The notes: generated by a model not told the origin, from the sequence alone. Positions 34,288 through 44,082 are shown, counted from the stretch's first letter. The stretch is 64,000 bases of DNA from Lachnospiraceae bacterium (GCA_900759665.1 CAAEWE010000043.1:62001-126000); one strand, 5' to 3'. Program-made: numbers and translations.

Positions 34288-36027
34288 ATGAAAGTATCAA
34301 AATTGGTAGGTTCGCGTTTTAAGGAGAAGCCGGCGGATTGTGTGATCGACAGTCATGCACTGATGGTGCGGGGCGGTTATATGAAATATGTTGGCAATGG
34401 CATTTTTTCCGAGTTTCCGACTCTGAGAAAAATCACCGCAAAGATTGAAAATATCATCCGTAGTGAGATGGATGCCATTGACGGACAGGAAGTATTATTC
34501 CCGGTTGTTCTTCCGGCAGATCTCTGGGAGGAGTCCGGCAGATATGATAGTGTGGGAAGCGAGCTTCTTCGTTTTACCGACAGAAACAATGCAAAGCATG
34601 TTCTTGGTATGACCCATGAGGAGGCGGCAGTTCATCTGGTTCGTGAATATGCCCAGACCTATACAAAGTATCCGTTTATGATCTATCAGGTACAGAGAAA
34701 GTTCCGTGATGAGGCAAGACCTCGTGCCGGAATGATCCGTGTCCGTGAGTTTACCATGAAGGATGCGTATTCTTTTCATACCTCCCAGGAGGATCTGGAG
34801 CGTTATTATGCCATCGCATATAAGGCATATAACCGTATCTTCCAGAGAGCAGGTATTCCGGAGGTTGTTACGGTAGCATCGGATTCCGGTATGATGGGAG
34901 GAAGTCTTTCCCATGAGTATATGCTTCTGACACCGGTTGGCGAGGATTCCATCGTACTTTGCAATGAATGTGATTTCCGTGCCAACATGGAAGCGGCAAA
35001 GACGATCGTTGAGAATGAACCGGGACAGGCAGAGAAACTGGAGTGTGTTGAGACTCCGGACTGCAAGACCATTGAGGATGTCTGCGGATTCTTAAAGAGT
35101 GACGTGGAGACTTCCTGCAAGGCAGTGGTATATCAGAAGAATTCTGACGATACCTATGTGGTTGCTTTTGTCAGAGGCGATTATGAGATCAATGAGACAA
35201 AACTTCGCAATCTGGTGGGAGAGGAGATCCACCCGGCAGATATTACAGAGGACTGCGGTCTTGTTGCAGGTTATATCGGACCTTATCAGATCACAGAAAA
35301 GGCAGAGGTATATCTGGATGTATCTCTCAAGGGTATCCAGTCTATGGTTGCAGGAGCCAATAAGGAAGGCTATCATTATAAGGGACTGAATCTGGAGCGT
35401 GAGCTTGGTGAAGTGACATATCACGATATTTCTAAGATACGCGAGGGTGGTATCTGCCCTTGCTGTGGCAAGCCGTCTATTACAATCAAGCGTGGTATCG
35501 AGGTTGGTAATATCTTCCAGCTTGGCACAAAGTATACCAAGTCTATGAATATGCAGTACACCGATGAGAATGGGGAGCTTCAGTATCCGATCATGGGCTG
35601 CTACGGTATTGGTGTTGGTCGTCTGGCAGCATCGATCTGCGAGGCAAAGCATGATGAGTATGGTCCAATCTGGCCAATCTCCATTGCACCTTGGGAGGTT
35701 GAGGTATGCTGTCTCCGTGTGGATGACGAGGAGACTAAGAAAGTTTCTGATGAGATGTATCAGAAGCTATTACAGGCAGGTGTGGATGTGATCTATGATG
35801 ACAGAGATGTACGTCCGGGAGCGATGTTCTCCGATGCGGATCTGATCGGTGCACCGATCCGTGTGGTGGTAAGTCCGAGAAATCTAAAGGAGTCCTGCAT
35901 TGAGCTTGCGACAAGAGACAAGTCATATAAGGAGATGGTTCCGGTAGAGGAGGCATTTGACGCAGTGCTTCAGTTAAAGCAGCAGTTGTTTGATGACATT
36001 AATGCAAAGGTAGAAGCATACGAATAA
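34288..36027 (+). CDS. proS: Prolyl-tRNA synthetase, bacterial type
   Basis: Charges tRNA-Pro. The protein has 579 residues, class II: motif 2 in FRDEARPRAGMIRVREFTMK, motif 3 near GCYGIGVGRLAASICEA. The bacterial editing (INS) domain lies between them (~225-400). ATG 34288 is five bases from GGAGG; ATG 34276 is in frame but overlaps that site. No T-box is seen in the 121 bases upstream. A matching tRNA-Pro gene lies at 51.4 kb. Confidence 0.95.
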   Translation: MKVSKLVGSRFKEKPADCVIDSHALMVRGGYMKYVGNGIFSEFPTLRKITAKIENIIRSEMDAIDGQEVLFPVVLPADLWEESGRYDSVGSELLRFTDRNNAKHVLGMTHEEAAVHLVREYAQTYTKYPFMIYQVQRKFRDEARPRAGMIRVREFTMKDAYSFHTSQEDLERYYAIAYKAYNRIFQRAGIPEVVTVASDSGMMGGSLSHEYMLLTPVGEDSIVLCNECDFRANMEAAKTIVENEPGQAEKLECVETPDCKTIEDVCGFLKSDVETSCKAVVYQKNSDDTYVVAFVRGDYEINETKLRNLVGEEIHPADITEDCGLVAGYIGPYQITEKAEVYLDVSLKGIQSMVAGANKEGYHYKGLNLERELGEVTYHDISKIREGGICPCCGKPSITIKRGIEVGNIFQLGTKYTKSMNMQYTDENGELQYPIMGCYGIGVGRLAASICEAKHDEYGPIWPISIAPWEVEVCCLRVDDEETKKVSDEMYQKLLQAGVDVIYDDRDVRPGAMFSDADLIGAPIRVVVSPRNLKESCIELATRDKSYKEMVPVEEAFDAVLQLKQQLFDDINAKVEAYE

Positions 36028-36117
36028 ATATAGGTACAGGATACGGTGAAAACCGGTATTTGCTGTACCGGATATGGGACAGAAGGTCTGTCCTGATAAC
36101 TGGACAGAATCAACAGG

Positions 36118-36167
36118 ATAGTTGTTCTGCTGTATGAAAACATACAGTGGAACAACTATTCGTTTTT
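36118..36167 (+). terminator. Terminator between proS and the CDF gene
   Basis: ATAGTTGTTCTGCTGTATG (36118-36136) pairs with CATACAGTGGAACAACTAT (36141-36159) over 19 bp with two G-U pairs and an AAAA loop, followed by TCGTTTTT. It ends just before the ribosome site of the next gene, which needs its own promoter or read-through. Confidence 0.85.
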
Positions 36168-36181
36168 AGAGGGGGTTAGGT

Positions 36182-37342
36182 ATGATTAACTTTATTGCAA
36201 AACATTGGATTCCGGATTATAGAAATTATCAGGACAAATATGTGCGGCAGCAATATGGGATTCTTTGCGGTATTGCAGGGATATTTTTAAATGTGTTTTT
36301 GTTTGCCGGAAAGCTTTTTGTGGGATGGCTCAGTCATTCCATTGCAATCATGGCAGATGCCTTTAATAATCTGTCGGATGCCGGATCTTCCCTGATCCTT
36401 CTGTTTGGCTTCCGCCTGTCGGGACAGAAGCCGGATCCGGAGCATCCTTTTGGCCATGGCAGACTGGAGTATGTGTCGGGGCTTATCGTATCGGTGATCA
36501 TTATGGTTATGGCAGTGGAGCTTATGAAAAGCTCCGGGCAGAAGATCCTGCATCCAGAGGAGGTTGTCTGGCATACCTGGACATTGGTGGTTCTGGTGAT
36601 CTCCATTCTCGTAAAGTTGTATATGTTTACATATAACCGTTCCTATGGAAATAAGATTGCCAGTGCAGCTATGGGGGCGACTGCTCTGGATAGCATCAGT
36701 GATGCGGTGGCAACCTTTGTGGTTCTGGTTTCTACAGTGGTATCCCATTTTACGGGACTTCAGATTGATGGTGTGTGTGGTATGCTAGTGGGGATATTTA
36801 TTATGTATGCCGGTATTTCCGCGGCAAAGGACACCATCAATCCGCTGCTGGGACAGCCGGCAGAGGATTGTTTTGTAAAGAGAGTTCATGAAATCGTTCT
36901 TTCCCGGAAGGAGATCCTTGGCATGCATGATCTGGTGGTTCATAATTACGGACCGGGACGTACCATGCTTTCCCTGCATGCAGAGGTTCCGGTGGATGGA
37001 AGTCTGGTGGAGCTTCATGAGGTAATCGATGAGGTGGAGCATCAAATTTCCGATGAACTGGGCTGCTCTGCGGTGATCCATATCGATCCTATCTGGGTAA
37101 AGGATGAGGAAACGCAGAAGATGAAAAAGGAGATGGAGGCGGATTTAAAGCTGATGGATCCGTCCCTGGCACTTCATGATTTCCGGATGGTACGTTATAC
37201 TGGCCATATGAAGCTGTTTTTTGATATTCAGGAGCCGTATTCCTGCAAGATCGAGGAGAAGGAGTTGGTAAAGCGATTGCAGGATCATGTGGCAGAAAAC
37301 CACCCGGGAGTAGAACTGGTGGTGTATGTTGACCGTTTTTAA
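36182..37342 (+). CDS. Cation diffusion facilitator (metal exporter)
   Basis: Proton-coupled divalent metal exporter of the CDF family (Zn, Mn, Fe or Co). The protein has 386 residues. About six helices contain the metal-site motifs SIAIMADAFNNLSDAGSSLI (HxxxD variant N-x-x-D in helix 2) and DSISDAVATFVVLV (helix 5), plus PEHPFGHGRLEY. The cytoplasmic C-terminal domain (~215-300) has DLVVHNYGPGRTMLSLHAEV. An additional ~70-residue tail follows. GAGGGGG precedes ATG 36182, right after the proS terminator. Confidence 0.9.
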   Translation: MINFIAKHWIPDYRNYQDKYVRQQYGILCGIAGIFLNVFLFAGKLFVGWLSHSIAIMADAFNNLSDAGSSLILLFGFRLSGQKPDPEHPFGHGRLEYVSGLIVSVIIMVMAVELMKSSGQKILHPEEVVWHTWTLVVLVISILVKLYMFTYNRSYGNKIASAAMGATALDSISDAVATFVVLVSTVVSHFTGLQIDGVCGMLVGIFIMYAGISAAKDTINPLLGQPAEDCFVKRVHEIVLSRKEILGMHDLVVHNYGPGRTMLSLHAEVPVDGSLVELHEVIDEVEHQISDELGCSAVIHIDPIWVKDEETQKMKKEMEADLKLMDPSLALHDFRMVRYTGHMKLFFDIQEPYSCKIEEKELVKRLQDHVAENHPGVELVVYVDRF

Positions 37343-37360
37343 GGCGTTTTGAAGGGATGA

Positions 37361-37389
37361 TTTACAGAAACCTCCTTTTGTGGTATGAT
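37361..37389 (+). promoter_or_regulatory. Promoter of the leuCD operon
   Basis: TTTACA (37361-37366), 17 bases, TATGAT (37384-37389), 60 bases before leuC. The short leader contains TCAGG/CCTGA but no T-box or leader peptide rich in Leu. Confidence 0.65.
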
Positions 37390-37449
37390 AAATAAAGTTT
37401 TGTCAGGTGACCCCTGAATGGATAAAGAGAGAATGGAGGCAATGAGATT

Positions 37450-38715
37450 ATGGGAATGACAATGACGCAGAAGATTTTAGCGGCACATGCAGGATTGGAG
37501 ACGGTTCAGGCCGGACAGCTTATTATGGCAGATCTTGACCTTGTCCTTGCAAATGATATTACCGGTCCGGTAGCGATTCACGAGGTGGAGAAGCTAAACA
37601 AAAAGACAGTATTTGATAAAGATAAGATTGCCCTTGTTCCGGATCATTTTACCCCCAATAAAGATATTAAGTCTGCGGAGCACTGTAAATGTGTCCGTGA
37701 GTATGCCAAAGAGCATGATATTACCAACTATTTTGAAGTGGGACAGATGGGTATCGAGCATGCCCTTGTTCCGGAAAAGGGACTGATCGTGGCAGGAGAT
37801 GTCTGCATCGGAGCAGACTCCCATACATGTACATATGGAGCATTAGGTGCGTTCTCTACCGGTGTTGGCAGTACCGATATGGGTTGTGGCATGATCACCG
37901 GACAGGCATGGTTTAAGGTGCCTTCCGCCATTAAGATCGAGCTTACCGGCAAGCTCTCCAAATGGGTCAGCGGTAAGGATGTGATCCTTCATATTATCGG
38001 AATGATCGGCGTGGACGGTGCACTGTACCGTTCCATGGAGTTTGCGGGAGACGGCGTGGCAAGTCTTTCCATGGACGACCGTTTCTCCATTGCCAATATG
38101 GCGATCGAGGCTGGTGCCAAGAATGGTATCTTCCCGGTTGATGATCAGACCATTGCATATATGAAGGAGCATTCACAGAAGGAATACAAGATCTTTGAGG
38201 CAGATGAGGATGCAGAGTATGACGAGGTTATTAAGATCGATCTGAGTACCTTAAAGCCAACCGTAGCATTCCCACATCTTCCAGAGAATACAAAGACTGT
38301 GGATGAGGCCGGTGTGGTTACCATTGACCAGGTTGTGATCGGATCCTGCACCAACGGCCGTATCTCTGATCTCAGAGAGGCAGCAAGTGTTTTGAAGGGA
38401 CGTAAGGTGGCAGATGGTATCCGTGCCATTGTGATTCCGGCGACACAGAGTATTTATATGCAGGCGATCGAGGAAGGTCTCGTTCAGACATTTATCGAGG
38501 CAGGAGCTGTGGTAAGTACTCCGACCTGCGGACCATGTCTGGGTGGTCATATGGGCTGTCTGGCAAAGGGAGAGAGAGCCGTTTCTACCACAAACCGTAA
38601 CTTTGTAGGACGTATGGGTCATGTGGAATCTGAGGTATATCTGGCAAGTCCGGCTGTTGCAGCAGCCAGTGCGGTTACCGGCAGGATCTCGCAGCCATCG
38701 GATCTGGGACTTTGA
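37450..38715 (+). CDS. leuC: 3-isopropylmalate dehydratase large subunit
   Basis: With LeuD isomerises 2-isopropylmalate to 3-isopropylmalate in leucine synthesis. The protein has 421 residues, the shorter HacA/LeuC2 class. Aconitase-fold features: ADSHTCTYGALGAFSTGVGS, and the 4Fe-4S cysteines in GSCTNGRISDL and TCGPCLGGHMGCLAKGE. It ends VTGRISQPSDLGL. GGAGG lies upstream. It heads the cluster leuC-leuD-tarI-tarJ. Confidence 0.95.
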   Translation: MGMTMTQKILAAHAGLETVQAGQLIMADLDLVLANDITGPVAIHEVEKLNKKTVFDKDKIALVPDHFTPNKDIKSAEHCKCVREYAKEHDITNYFEVGQMGIEHALVPEKGLIVAGDVCIGADSHTCTYGALGAFSTGVGSTDMGCGMITGQAWFKVPSAIKIELTGKLSKWVSGKDVILHIIGMIGVDGALYRSMEFAGDGVASLSMDDRFSIANMAIEAGAKNGIFPVDDQTIAYMKEHSQKEYKIFEADEDAEYDEVIKIDLSTLKPTVAFPHLPENTKTVDEAGVVTIDQVVIGSCTNGRISDLREAASVLKGRKVADGIRAIVIPATQSIYMQAIEEGLVQTFIEAGAVVSTPTCGPCLGGHMGCLAKGERAVSTTNRNFVGRMGHVESEVYLASPAVAAASAVTGRISQPSDLGL

Positions 38716-38811
38716 TGTAAGACAACCGTTTTGCAAAGAGCAATTTATGCGTGGATTTAAATTGCCATGTAAAAGCGTGACTAATTATAAAGTATATGGA
38801 GGAAAGTAAAT

Positions 38812-39306
38812 ATGAAAGCATGTGGTACCGTTCATAAATATGGAGATAATGTAGATACAGATGTCATCATCCCGGCACGTTATCTGAATTCATCAGATCC
38901 GGCAGAACTGGCAAAAAGCTGTATGGAGGATATTGACCCGGACTTTGTAAACAGAGTGAAGAAGGGCGATATCATGGTAGCCAACAAAAACTTTGGATGC
39001 GGTTCATCCAGAGAGCATGCACCGATCGCCATTAAGGCATCCGGCATCAGCTGTGTCATTGCAGAGACATTTGCCCGTATCTTTTATCGGAATGCTATCA
39101 ATATCGGACTTCCGATTATTGAGTGTCCGGAGGCTGCCAGGGAGATCGAGGCAGGAGATACCGTTGAGATTGATTTTGACAGCGGTGTGATCGTGGACAA
39201 GACAAGAGGAACACAGTATCAGGGACAGGCATTCCCTCCGTTTATGCAGAAGATCATTAAGGCAGAGGGATTAGTGAATTATATTAACAGCAACTATGCA
39301 GAGTAA
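38812..39306 (+). CDS. leuD: 3-isopropylmalate dehydratase small subunit
   Basis: The protein has 164 residues, the swivel domain of the dehydratase: VHKYGDNVDTDVIIPARYLN, MVANKNFGCGSSREHAPIAI (substrate-binding Ser/Arg), FYRNAINIGLPIIE. GGAGGAAAG precedes the start. It forms the LeuCD complex with the upstream product. Confidence 0.95.
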   Translation: MKACGTVHKYGDNVDTDVIIPARYLNSSDPAELAKSCMEDIDPDFVNRVKKGDIMVANKNFGCGSSREHAPIAIKASGISCVIAETFARIFYRNAINIGLPIIECPEAAREIEAGDTVEIDFDSGVIVDKTRGTQYQGQAFPPFMQKIIKAEGLVNYINSNYAE

Positions 39307-39326
39307 TCTGGGATAAGGAGAAAAAC

Positions 39327-40046
39327 ATGGTATTTGGAGTAATTCTTGCCGGCGGTGTCGGCAGTCGTATGGGAAATGTTGAGAAGCCGAAGCAGTTTTT
39401 GAAAATTGGAGGAAAGCCGATCCTCATTCATACTGTAGAGAAGTTTTTGATGCATGATTCATTTCAGGAGTTGATCGTACTGACTCCGACAGAGTGGATC
39501 GAGCACACCAAAAATCTTCTGAAGAAATATCTGGGTGAGGCAGGAAGTACCGTAAAGGTGCTCAAAGGTGGTTCCACCAGAAATGAAACCATTATGAATT
39601 CCATCGCATATATTGAGGAAAACTATGGACTGGATGATGATACTTTGATCGTGACACACGATTCTGTTCGTCCGTTCCTGACGTATCGTATCATCGAGGA
39701 GAATATCAAGTACGGTTTACAGTACGGTGCCTGTGATACGGTCATTCCTGCAACGGATACCATTGTACACAGTGAGGATGGTAAGATCATTACATCTGTG
39801 CCGGATCGTTCCAAAATGTATCAGGGGCAGACTCCGCAGACCTTTGGAGCCAAGAAGCTCAAGGAGTTATATCAGTCATTAACAGAAGAAGAGAAGGAAA
39901 TTCTGACCGATGCTTCCAAAATTTTTGTGATCAAGGGAGAGCAGGTTTACCTTGTGGAGGGTGAGGTTTACAACACCAAGATCACCTATCCTTATGATCT
40001 CAGAGTGGCAGAGTCTCTGTTAAATGACCAGAAGAACGGAAAGTAA
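39327..40046 (+). CDS. tarI: Ribitol-5-phosphate cytidylyltransferase (TarI-like; IspD family)
   Basis: Makes CDP-ribitol from CTP and ribitol 5-phosphate. The protein has 239 residues. It belongs to the IspD/TarI fold: GVILAGGVGSRMG and KPKQFLKIGGKPILIHTVEK (nucleotide site), then THDSVRPFLTYRIIEENI, QGQTPQTFGAKKLKELYQSL and KITYPYDLRVAE. By itself it could be the isoprenoid enzyme IspD, but the next gene is a TarJ-type ribitol-5-phosphate dehydrogenase, which decides for TarI. CDP-ribitol feeds wall teichoic acid or capsule synthesis. It sits 20 bases after leuD. Confidence 0.82.
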   Translation: MVFGVILAGGVGSRMGNVEKPKQFLKIGGKPILIHTVEKFLMHDSFQELIVLTPTEWIEHTKNLLKKYLGEAGSTVKVLKGGSTRNETIMNSIAYIEENYGLDDDTLIVTHDSVRPFLTYRIIEENIKYGLQYGACDTVIPATDTIVHSEDGKIITSVPDRSKMYQGQTPQTFGAKKLKELYQSLTEEEKEILTDASKIFVIKGEQVYLVEGEVYNTKITYPYDLRVAESLLNDQKNGK

Positions 40047-40089
40047 GTGAACAGGAAATAGTTTGTGCCGAAGGGCAGAAAGGATTTTT

Positions 40090-41115
40090 ATGTTAAATAC
40101 GATATATCGTTTAGTGGCACCCCGGAGATTTGAAATTGCATTTCAGGATATCAGTCTTCAGGGAGATGAAGTGATAGTCAGACCGACACATTTGTCAATC
40201 TGTCATGCGGATCAGCGTTATTATCAGGGGGCGAGGCCGGCTGAAGTACTGGCCAAAAAGCTTCCGATGGCGTTGATCCACGAGGGAATCGGTGATGTGG
40301 TATACGATCCACAGGGTGTGTTTAAGCCGGGAGACAGCGTGATCATGATCCCGAATACTCCGGTAGAGAAGGATGATGTGATCGCAGAAAATTATCTGCG
40401 TTCCAGCAAATTCCGCGCCAGTGGCTTTGATGGATTTATGCAGGAGCATGTTGTTCTGACCCATGACAGGGTTGTGGCACTGGATCCTTCGATCGATAAG
40501 GTGATCGCTGCATTTACAGAGCTTGTATCGGTGAGCATGCATGCAGTTCTTCGTTTTGACCGTTTTGCACATAAGCGTCGTAATATAGTTGGTATCTGGG
40601 GAGATGGCAATCTGGGCTATATTACCTCTGTTTTGTTTAAGGCAACCTTCCCGGACACGCAGCTTTATATCTTTGGTGTCAGTGAGGAGAAAATGTCTTC
40701 CTTTACTTTTGCGGATGCCACCTTCAATGTCAATGACATTCCGGAGGATCTGCTGGTGGATCACGCCTTTGAGTGTGTGGGAGGTGCTGCATCCCAGAGT
40801 GCGATCAATCAGATGATCGACCATATCCAGCCGGAGGGAACTATGTCCATTCTCGGTGTATCTGAGTATCCGGTGCCGATCAATACCCGTATGATCCTGG
40901 AAAAGGGATTGCGGATGTTTGGAAGCAGCCGGAGCGGCAGAGAGGATTTTGAGAGAACGGTAGCTCTGTATCAGAGCAATCCGGAGATCATCAATTACCT
41001 GAGCAATATCGTGGGAGCACAGGTTCCGATCCGTGATATTAAGGATATGAACCGTGCTTTTGAACTGGATAACCAGAAAAACATGGGTAAGACCATTATG
41101 ATCTGGGATAAATAA
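40090..41115 (+). CDS. tarJ: Ribulose-5-phosphate reductase (TarJ-like, zinc-type alcohol dehydrogenase fold)
   Basis: Reduces ribulose 5-phosphate to ribitol 5-phosphate with NADPH, the step before TarI. The protein has 341 residues, medium-chain dehydrogenase fold: VRPTHLSICHADQRYYQG (metal Cys), ALIHEGIGDVVYD (His-Glu), FTELVSVSMHAVLRFDRF and GIWGDGNLGYITSVLF (Rossmann glycines). ATG 40090 follows AGAAAGGA; the preceding nine codons from GTG 40063 are unlikely to be translated. Ribulose 5-phosphate is also the rpe substrate. Confidence 0.85.
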   Translation: MLNTIYRLVAPRRFEIAFQDISLQGDEVIVRPTHLSICHADQRYYQGARPAEVLAKKLPMALIHEGIGDVVYDPQGVFKPGDSVIMIPNTPVEKDDVIAENYLRSSKFRASGFDGFMQEHVVLTHDRVVALDPSIDKVIAAFTELVSVSMHAVLRFDRFAHKRRNIVGIWGDGNLGYITSVLFKATFPDTQLYIFGVSEEKMSSFTFADATFNVNDIPEDLLVDHAFECVGGAASQSAINQMIDHIQPEGTMSILGVSEYPVPINTRMILEKGLRMFGSSRSGREDFERTVALYQSNPEIINYLSNIVGAQVPIRDIKDMNRAFELDNQKNMGKTIMIWDK

Positions 41116-41122
41116 ATGACCG

Positions 41123-41151
41123 TTGACACTAATAGATTTTATGGGTACACT
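41123..41151 (+). promoter_or_regulatory. Promoter of leuB-ilvD-ilvB
   Basis: TTGACA (41123-41128), 17 bases, TACACT (41146-41151), with TATAAG just after. It begins seven bases after tarJ, so leuB can be transcribed apart from leuCD-tarIJ. Confidence 0.7.
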
Positions 41152-41170
41152 ATAAGTTAGTGCATTTTAA

Positions 41171-41229
41171 GTCTGTTTGATCAGACAGAGATAGCATTCG
41201 ATGCTAAGCGGATAAAAGGATATCCCGCT
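41171..41229 (+). promoter_or_regulatory. Structured leader before leuB
   Basis: Three consecutive hairpins: GTCTG/CAGAC (41171-41186), TAGCAT-TCG-ATGCTA (41192-41206) and AGCGGATA/TATCCCGCT (41207-41229). None ends in a T run and there is no T-box motif. The ribosome site follows, so translational control is possible but unproven. Confidence 0.35.
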
Positions 41230-41253
41230 TTGAAAGAGAAAGGAAGCGAATAT

Positions 41254-42339
41254 ATGAAGTACAGGATTGCATCAATTCCCGGTGACGGTATCGGCCCGGA
41301 AATTGTAAGAGAGGCCAGAAAAGTATTGGCAAAGGTTGGAGAGGTCTATGGTCATACGTTTGAATATGAGGATCTGTTAATGGGCGGATGCTCTATTGAT
41401 GTATATGGAGAGTCGCTGACCGATGAGACTCTGGAGAAAGCGAAGGGCTGTGACTCCGTATTGCTGGGAGCAGTCGGAGGTAACGTAGGACAGTCTAACT
41501 GGTATCAGATCGAGCCATCCAAGAGACCAGAGGCTGGTCTTCTCAAGATCCGTAAAGGACTGGAGCTTTATGCCAATATCCGTCCGGCAATTCTTTTTGA
41601 TGAGCTGTCCGGAGCATGTCCGCTGAAGGAGGAGCTGACCGAGGGAGGCTTTGATTTTGTGGTAATGCGTGAGCTTACAGGCGGCCTGTACTTTGGAGAC
41701 CGTAAAACCATCGAGGAGAATGGCGTTAAGAAAGCCATCGATACCCTTACATATGATGAGAACGAGATCCGTCGTATTGCAAAGTGGGGCTTTGATGTAG
41801 CCATGAAGAGAAATAAAAAGGTCTGCAGTGTAGATAAGGCAAACGTGCTGGATTCTTCCAGACTCTGGAGAAGTGTTGTGGCAGAGGTTGCAAAGGACTA
41901 TCCAGAGGTAGAGCTGACCAATATGCTGGTCGATAACTGTGCAATGCAGTTAGTCAGAGATCCGAAGCAGTTTGATGTGATCCTTACAGAGAACATGTTT
42001 GGAGACATTCTTTCCGATGAGGCAAGTATGGTGACAGGTTCCATCGGTATGCTGTCTTCCGCAAGCCTTGGAGCAACAAAGCTTGGTCTTTATGAGCCAA
42101 GTCATGGATCTGCACCGGATATTGCAGGACAGGACATTGCCAATCCGATCGCAACGATCCTTTCCGCAGCAATGATGCTCCGTTATTCCTTTGATCTGGA
42201 GAAGGAAGCAGATGCGATTGAGGATGCAGTAAAGAAAGTGCTGGCTGAGGGGTACCGCACGGTGGACATTATGGACGAGGGCAAGACCCGGGTTGGAACA
42301 ACAAAGATGGGTGATCTGATCGCAGAGCGCATTGGATAG
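41254..42339 (+). CDS. leuB: 3-isopropylmalate dehydrogenase
   Basis: Oxidative decarboxylation of 3-isopropylmalate with NAD+. The protein has 361 residues. Family signatures: IASIPGDGIGPEIVREARKV (start), LYANIRPAI, VVMRELTGGLYFGDRKTIEE, then DNCAMQLVRDPKQFDVILTE and YEPSHGSAPDIAGQDIANPI. ATG 41254 is chosen because AAAGGAAG is upstream and the family start MKYRIASIPGDG fits; the frame opens eight codons earlier. Confidence 0.95.
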   Translation: MKYRIASIPGDGIGPEIVREARKVLAKVGEVYGHTFEYEDLLMGGCSIDVYGESLTDETLEKAKGCDSVLLGAVGGNVGQSNWYQIEPSKRPEAGLLKIRKGLELYANIRPAILFDELSGACPLKEELTEGGFDFVVMRELTGGLYFGDRKTIEENGVKKAIDTLTYDENEIRRIAKWGFDVAMKRNKKVCSVDKANVLDSSRLWRSVVAEVAKDYPEVELTNMLVDNCAMQLVRDPKQFDVILTENMFGDILSDEASMVTGSIGMLSSASLGATKLGLYEPSHGSAPDIAGQDIANPIATILSAAMMLRYSFDLEKEADAIEDAVKKVLAEGYRTVDIMDEGKTRVGTTKMGDLIAERIG

Positions 42340-42414
42340 AACATAGATAGAAGTAATGTTTCCTTAAATGTTACAAATTGGGATATGTATATATGAAAGG
42401 CATGGTGACAAGAG

Positions 42415-44082
42415 ATGAGAAGTGATGCAGTAAAGAAGGGAATGGCAACGGCGCCGCAGCGTTCGTTGTTTAATGCACTTGGAATTACAAAGGAAGAGCT
42501 GGAAAAGCCATTGGTAGGTATTGTAAGCTCCTACAATGAGATCGTTCCGGGTCATATGAATCTTGACAAGATCGTGGATGCTGTCAAGATGGGTGTTGCA
42601 ATGGCAGGAGGTACGCCAATCGTATTTCCGGCGATCGCCGTTTGTGACGGAATCGCCATGGGACATACCGGTATGAAGTATTCCCTTGTAACAAGAGATC
42701 TTATCTGTGATTCTACAGAGTGTATGGCTCTGGCGCATCAGTTTGATGCCCTTGTTATGGTGCCAAACTGTGATAAAAACGTACCGGGACTTCTGATGGC
42801 AGCTGCCCGTCTGAATATTCCTACGGTATTTGTCAGTGGTGGTCCAATGTTAGCCGGACACGTCAATGGTCAGAGAACAAGTCTTTCCTCTATGTTTGAG
42901 GCAGTAGGCTCTTACGCTGCAGGAACTATGACAGAGGAGCAGGTGGATGATTATGTATGCCATGCATGTCCAACCTGTGGTTCCTGCTCCGGCATGTACA
43001 CAGCCAACAGTATGAACTGCCTGACAGAGGCAATCGGTATGGGACTTCAGGGCAATGGTACGATTCCGGCTGTATATTCTGACCGTATCAAGCTTGCAAA
43101 GCATGCAGGTATGAAGGTGATGGAGCTCTATGAGAAAAATATCTGTCCAAGAGATATTCTGACACCGGAAGCATTTGAGAATGCTCTGACTGTAGATATG
43201 GCTCTGGGCTGTTCTACCAATACTATGCTTCACTTGCCTGCAATCGCACATGAGGCAGGCGTTGAGTTGAACCTTGATATGGCAAATGCCATCAGCGCAA
43301 AGACTCCAAACCTGTGTCATCTGGCACCGGCCGGTCATACCTATATGGAGCAGTTGAATGAAGCCGGCGGTATTTACGCAGTTATGAACGAGCTGAACAA
43401 AAAGGGTCTGCTTCATACAGATCTGATCACAGCCACCGGCAAGACTGTTGGGGAGAACATTGCCGGCTGTGAGAACAGAGATACTGAAGTGATCCGTCCA
43501 ATCGACAATCCATACAGTGCGACAGGCGGAATTGCTGTTCTCCGTGGTAATATTGCACCGGACAGCGGTGTAGTAAAGCGTTCCGCAGTGGTACCGGAGA
43601 TGCTGGTACATGAGGGACCAGCCCGTGTATTTGATTGTGAAGAGGATGCTATCGCAGCTATCCGCGGCGGCAAGATCGTAGAGGGTGATGTGGTAGTGAT
43701 CCGTTATGAGGGACCAAAGGGTGGTCCTGGTATGAGAGAGATGTTAAATCCAACCTCTGCTATTGCAGGAATGGGACTTGGTTCCAGTGTAGCATTGATC
43801 ACAGACGGTCGTTTCTCCGGAGCATCCAGAGGAGCATCGATTGGTCATATCTCACCGGAGGCAGCCGTTGGCGGTCCGATCGCATTGATCGAGGAGGGTG
43901 ATATCATTGCTATTGATATCCCGGCCAATACCATCAATGTAAAGGTTTCTGATGAGGAGCTGGCAGCACGTCGTGAAAAATGGACGCCGAGAGAGCCAAA
44001 GGTGAAGACCGGATATCTGGCAAGATATGCATCTATGGTTACTTCTGCAGACAAGGGTGCAATTTTAAAATCAAGTCTGTAA
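42415..44082 (+). CDS. ilvD: Dihydroxy-acid dehydratase
   Basis: Fe-S enzyme common to isoleucine and valine synthesis. The protein has 555 residues. Motifs: GIVSSYNEIVPGHMNLDKIV; cluster/metal cysteines in VPNCDKNVPGLLMAAARLNI and HACPTCGSCSGMYTANSMNC; and TDGRFSGASRGASIGHISPE near the end. The ribosome site before ATG 42415 is not strong (GAAAGG, 14 bases away). It lies 75 bases after leuB, no terminator seen between. Confidence 0.95.
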   Translation: MRSDAVKKGMATAPQRSLFNALGITKEELEKPLVGIVSSYNEIVPGHMNLDKIVDAVKMGVAMAGGTPIVFPAIAVCDGIAMGHTGMKYSLVTRDLICDSTECMALAHQFDALVMVPNCDKNVPGLLMAAARLNIPTVFVSGGPMLAGHVNGQRTSLSSMFEAVGSYAAGTMTEEQVDDYVCHACPTCGSCSGMYTANSMNCLTEAIGMGLQGNGTIPAVYSDRIKLAKHAGMKVMELYEKNICPRDILTPEAFENALTVDMALGCSTNTMLHLPAIAHEAGVELNLDMANAISAKTPNLCHLAPAGHTYMEQLNEAGGIYAVMNELNKKGLLHTDLITATGKTVGENIAGCENRDTEVIRPIDNPYSATGGIAVLRGNIAPDSGVVKRSAVVPEMLVHEGPARVFDCEEDAIAAIRGGKIVEGDVVVIRYEGPKGGPGMREMLNPTSAIAGMGLGSSVALITDGRFSGASRGASIGHISPEAAVGGPIALIEEGDIIAIDIPANTINVKVSDEELAARREKWTPREPKVKTGYLARYASMVTSADKGAILKSSL

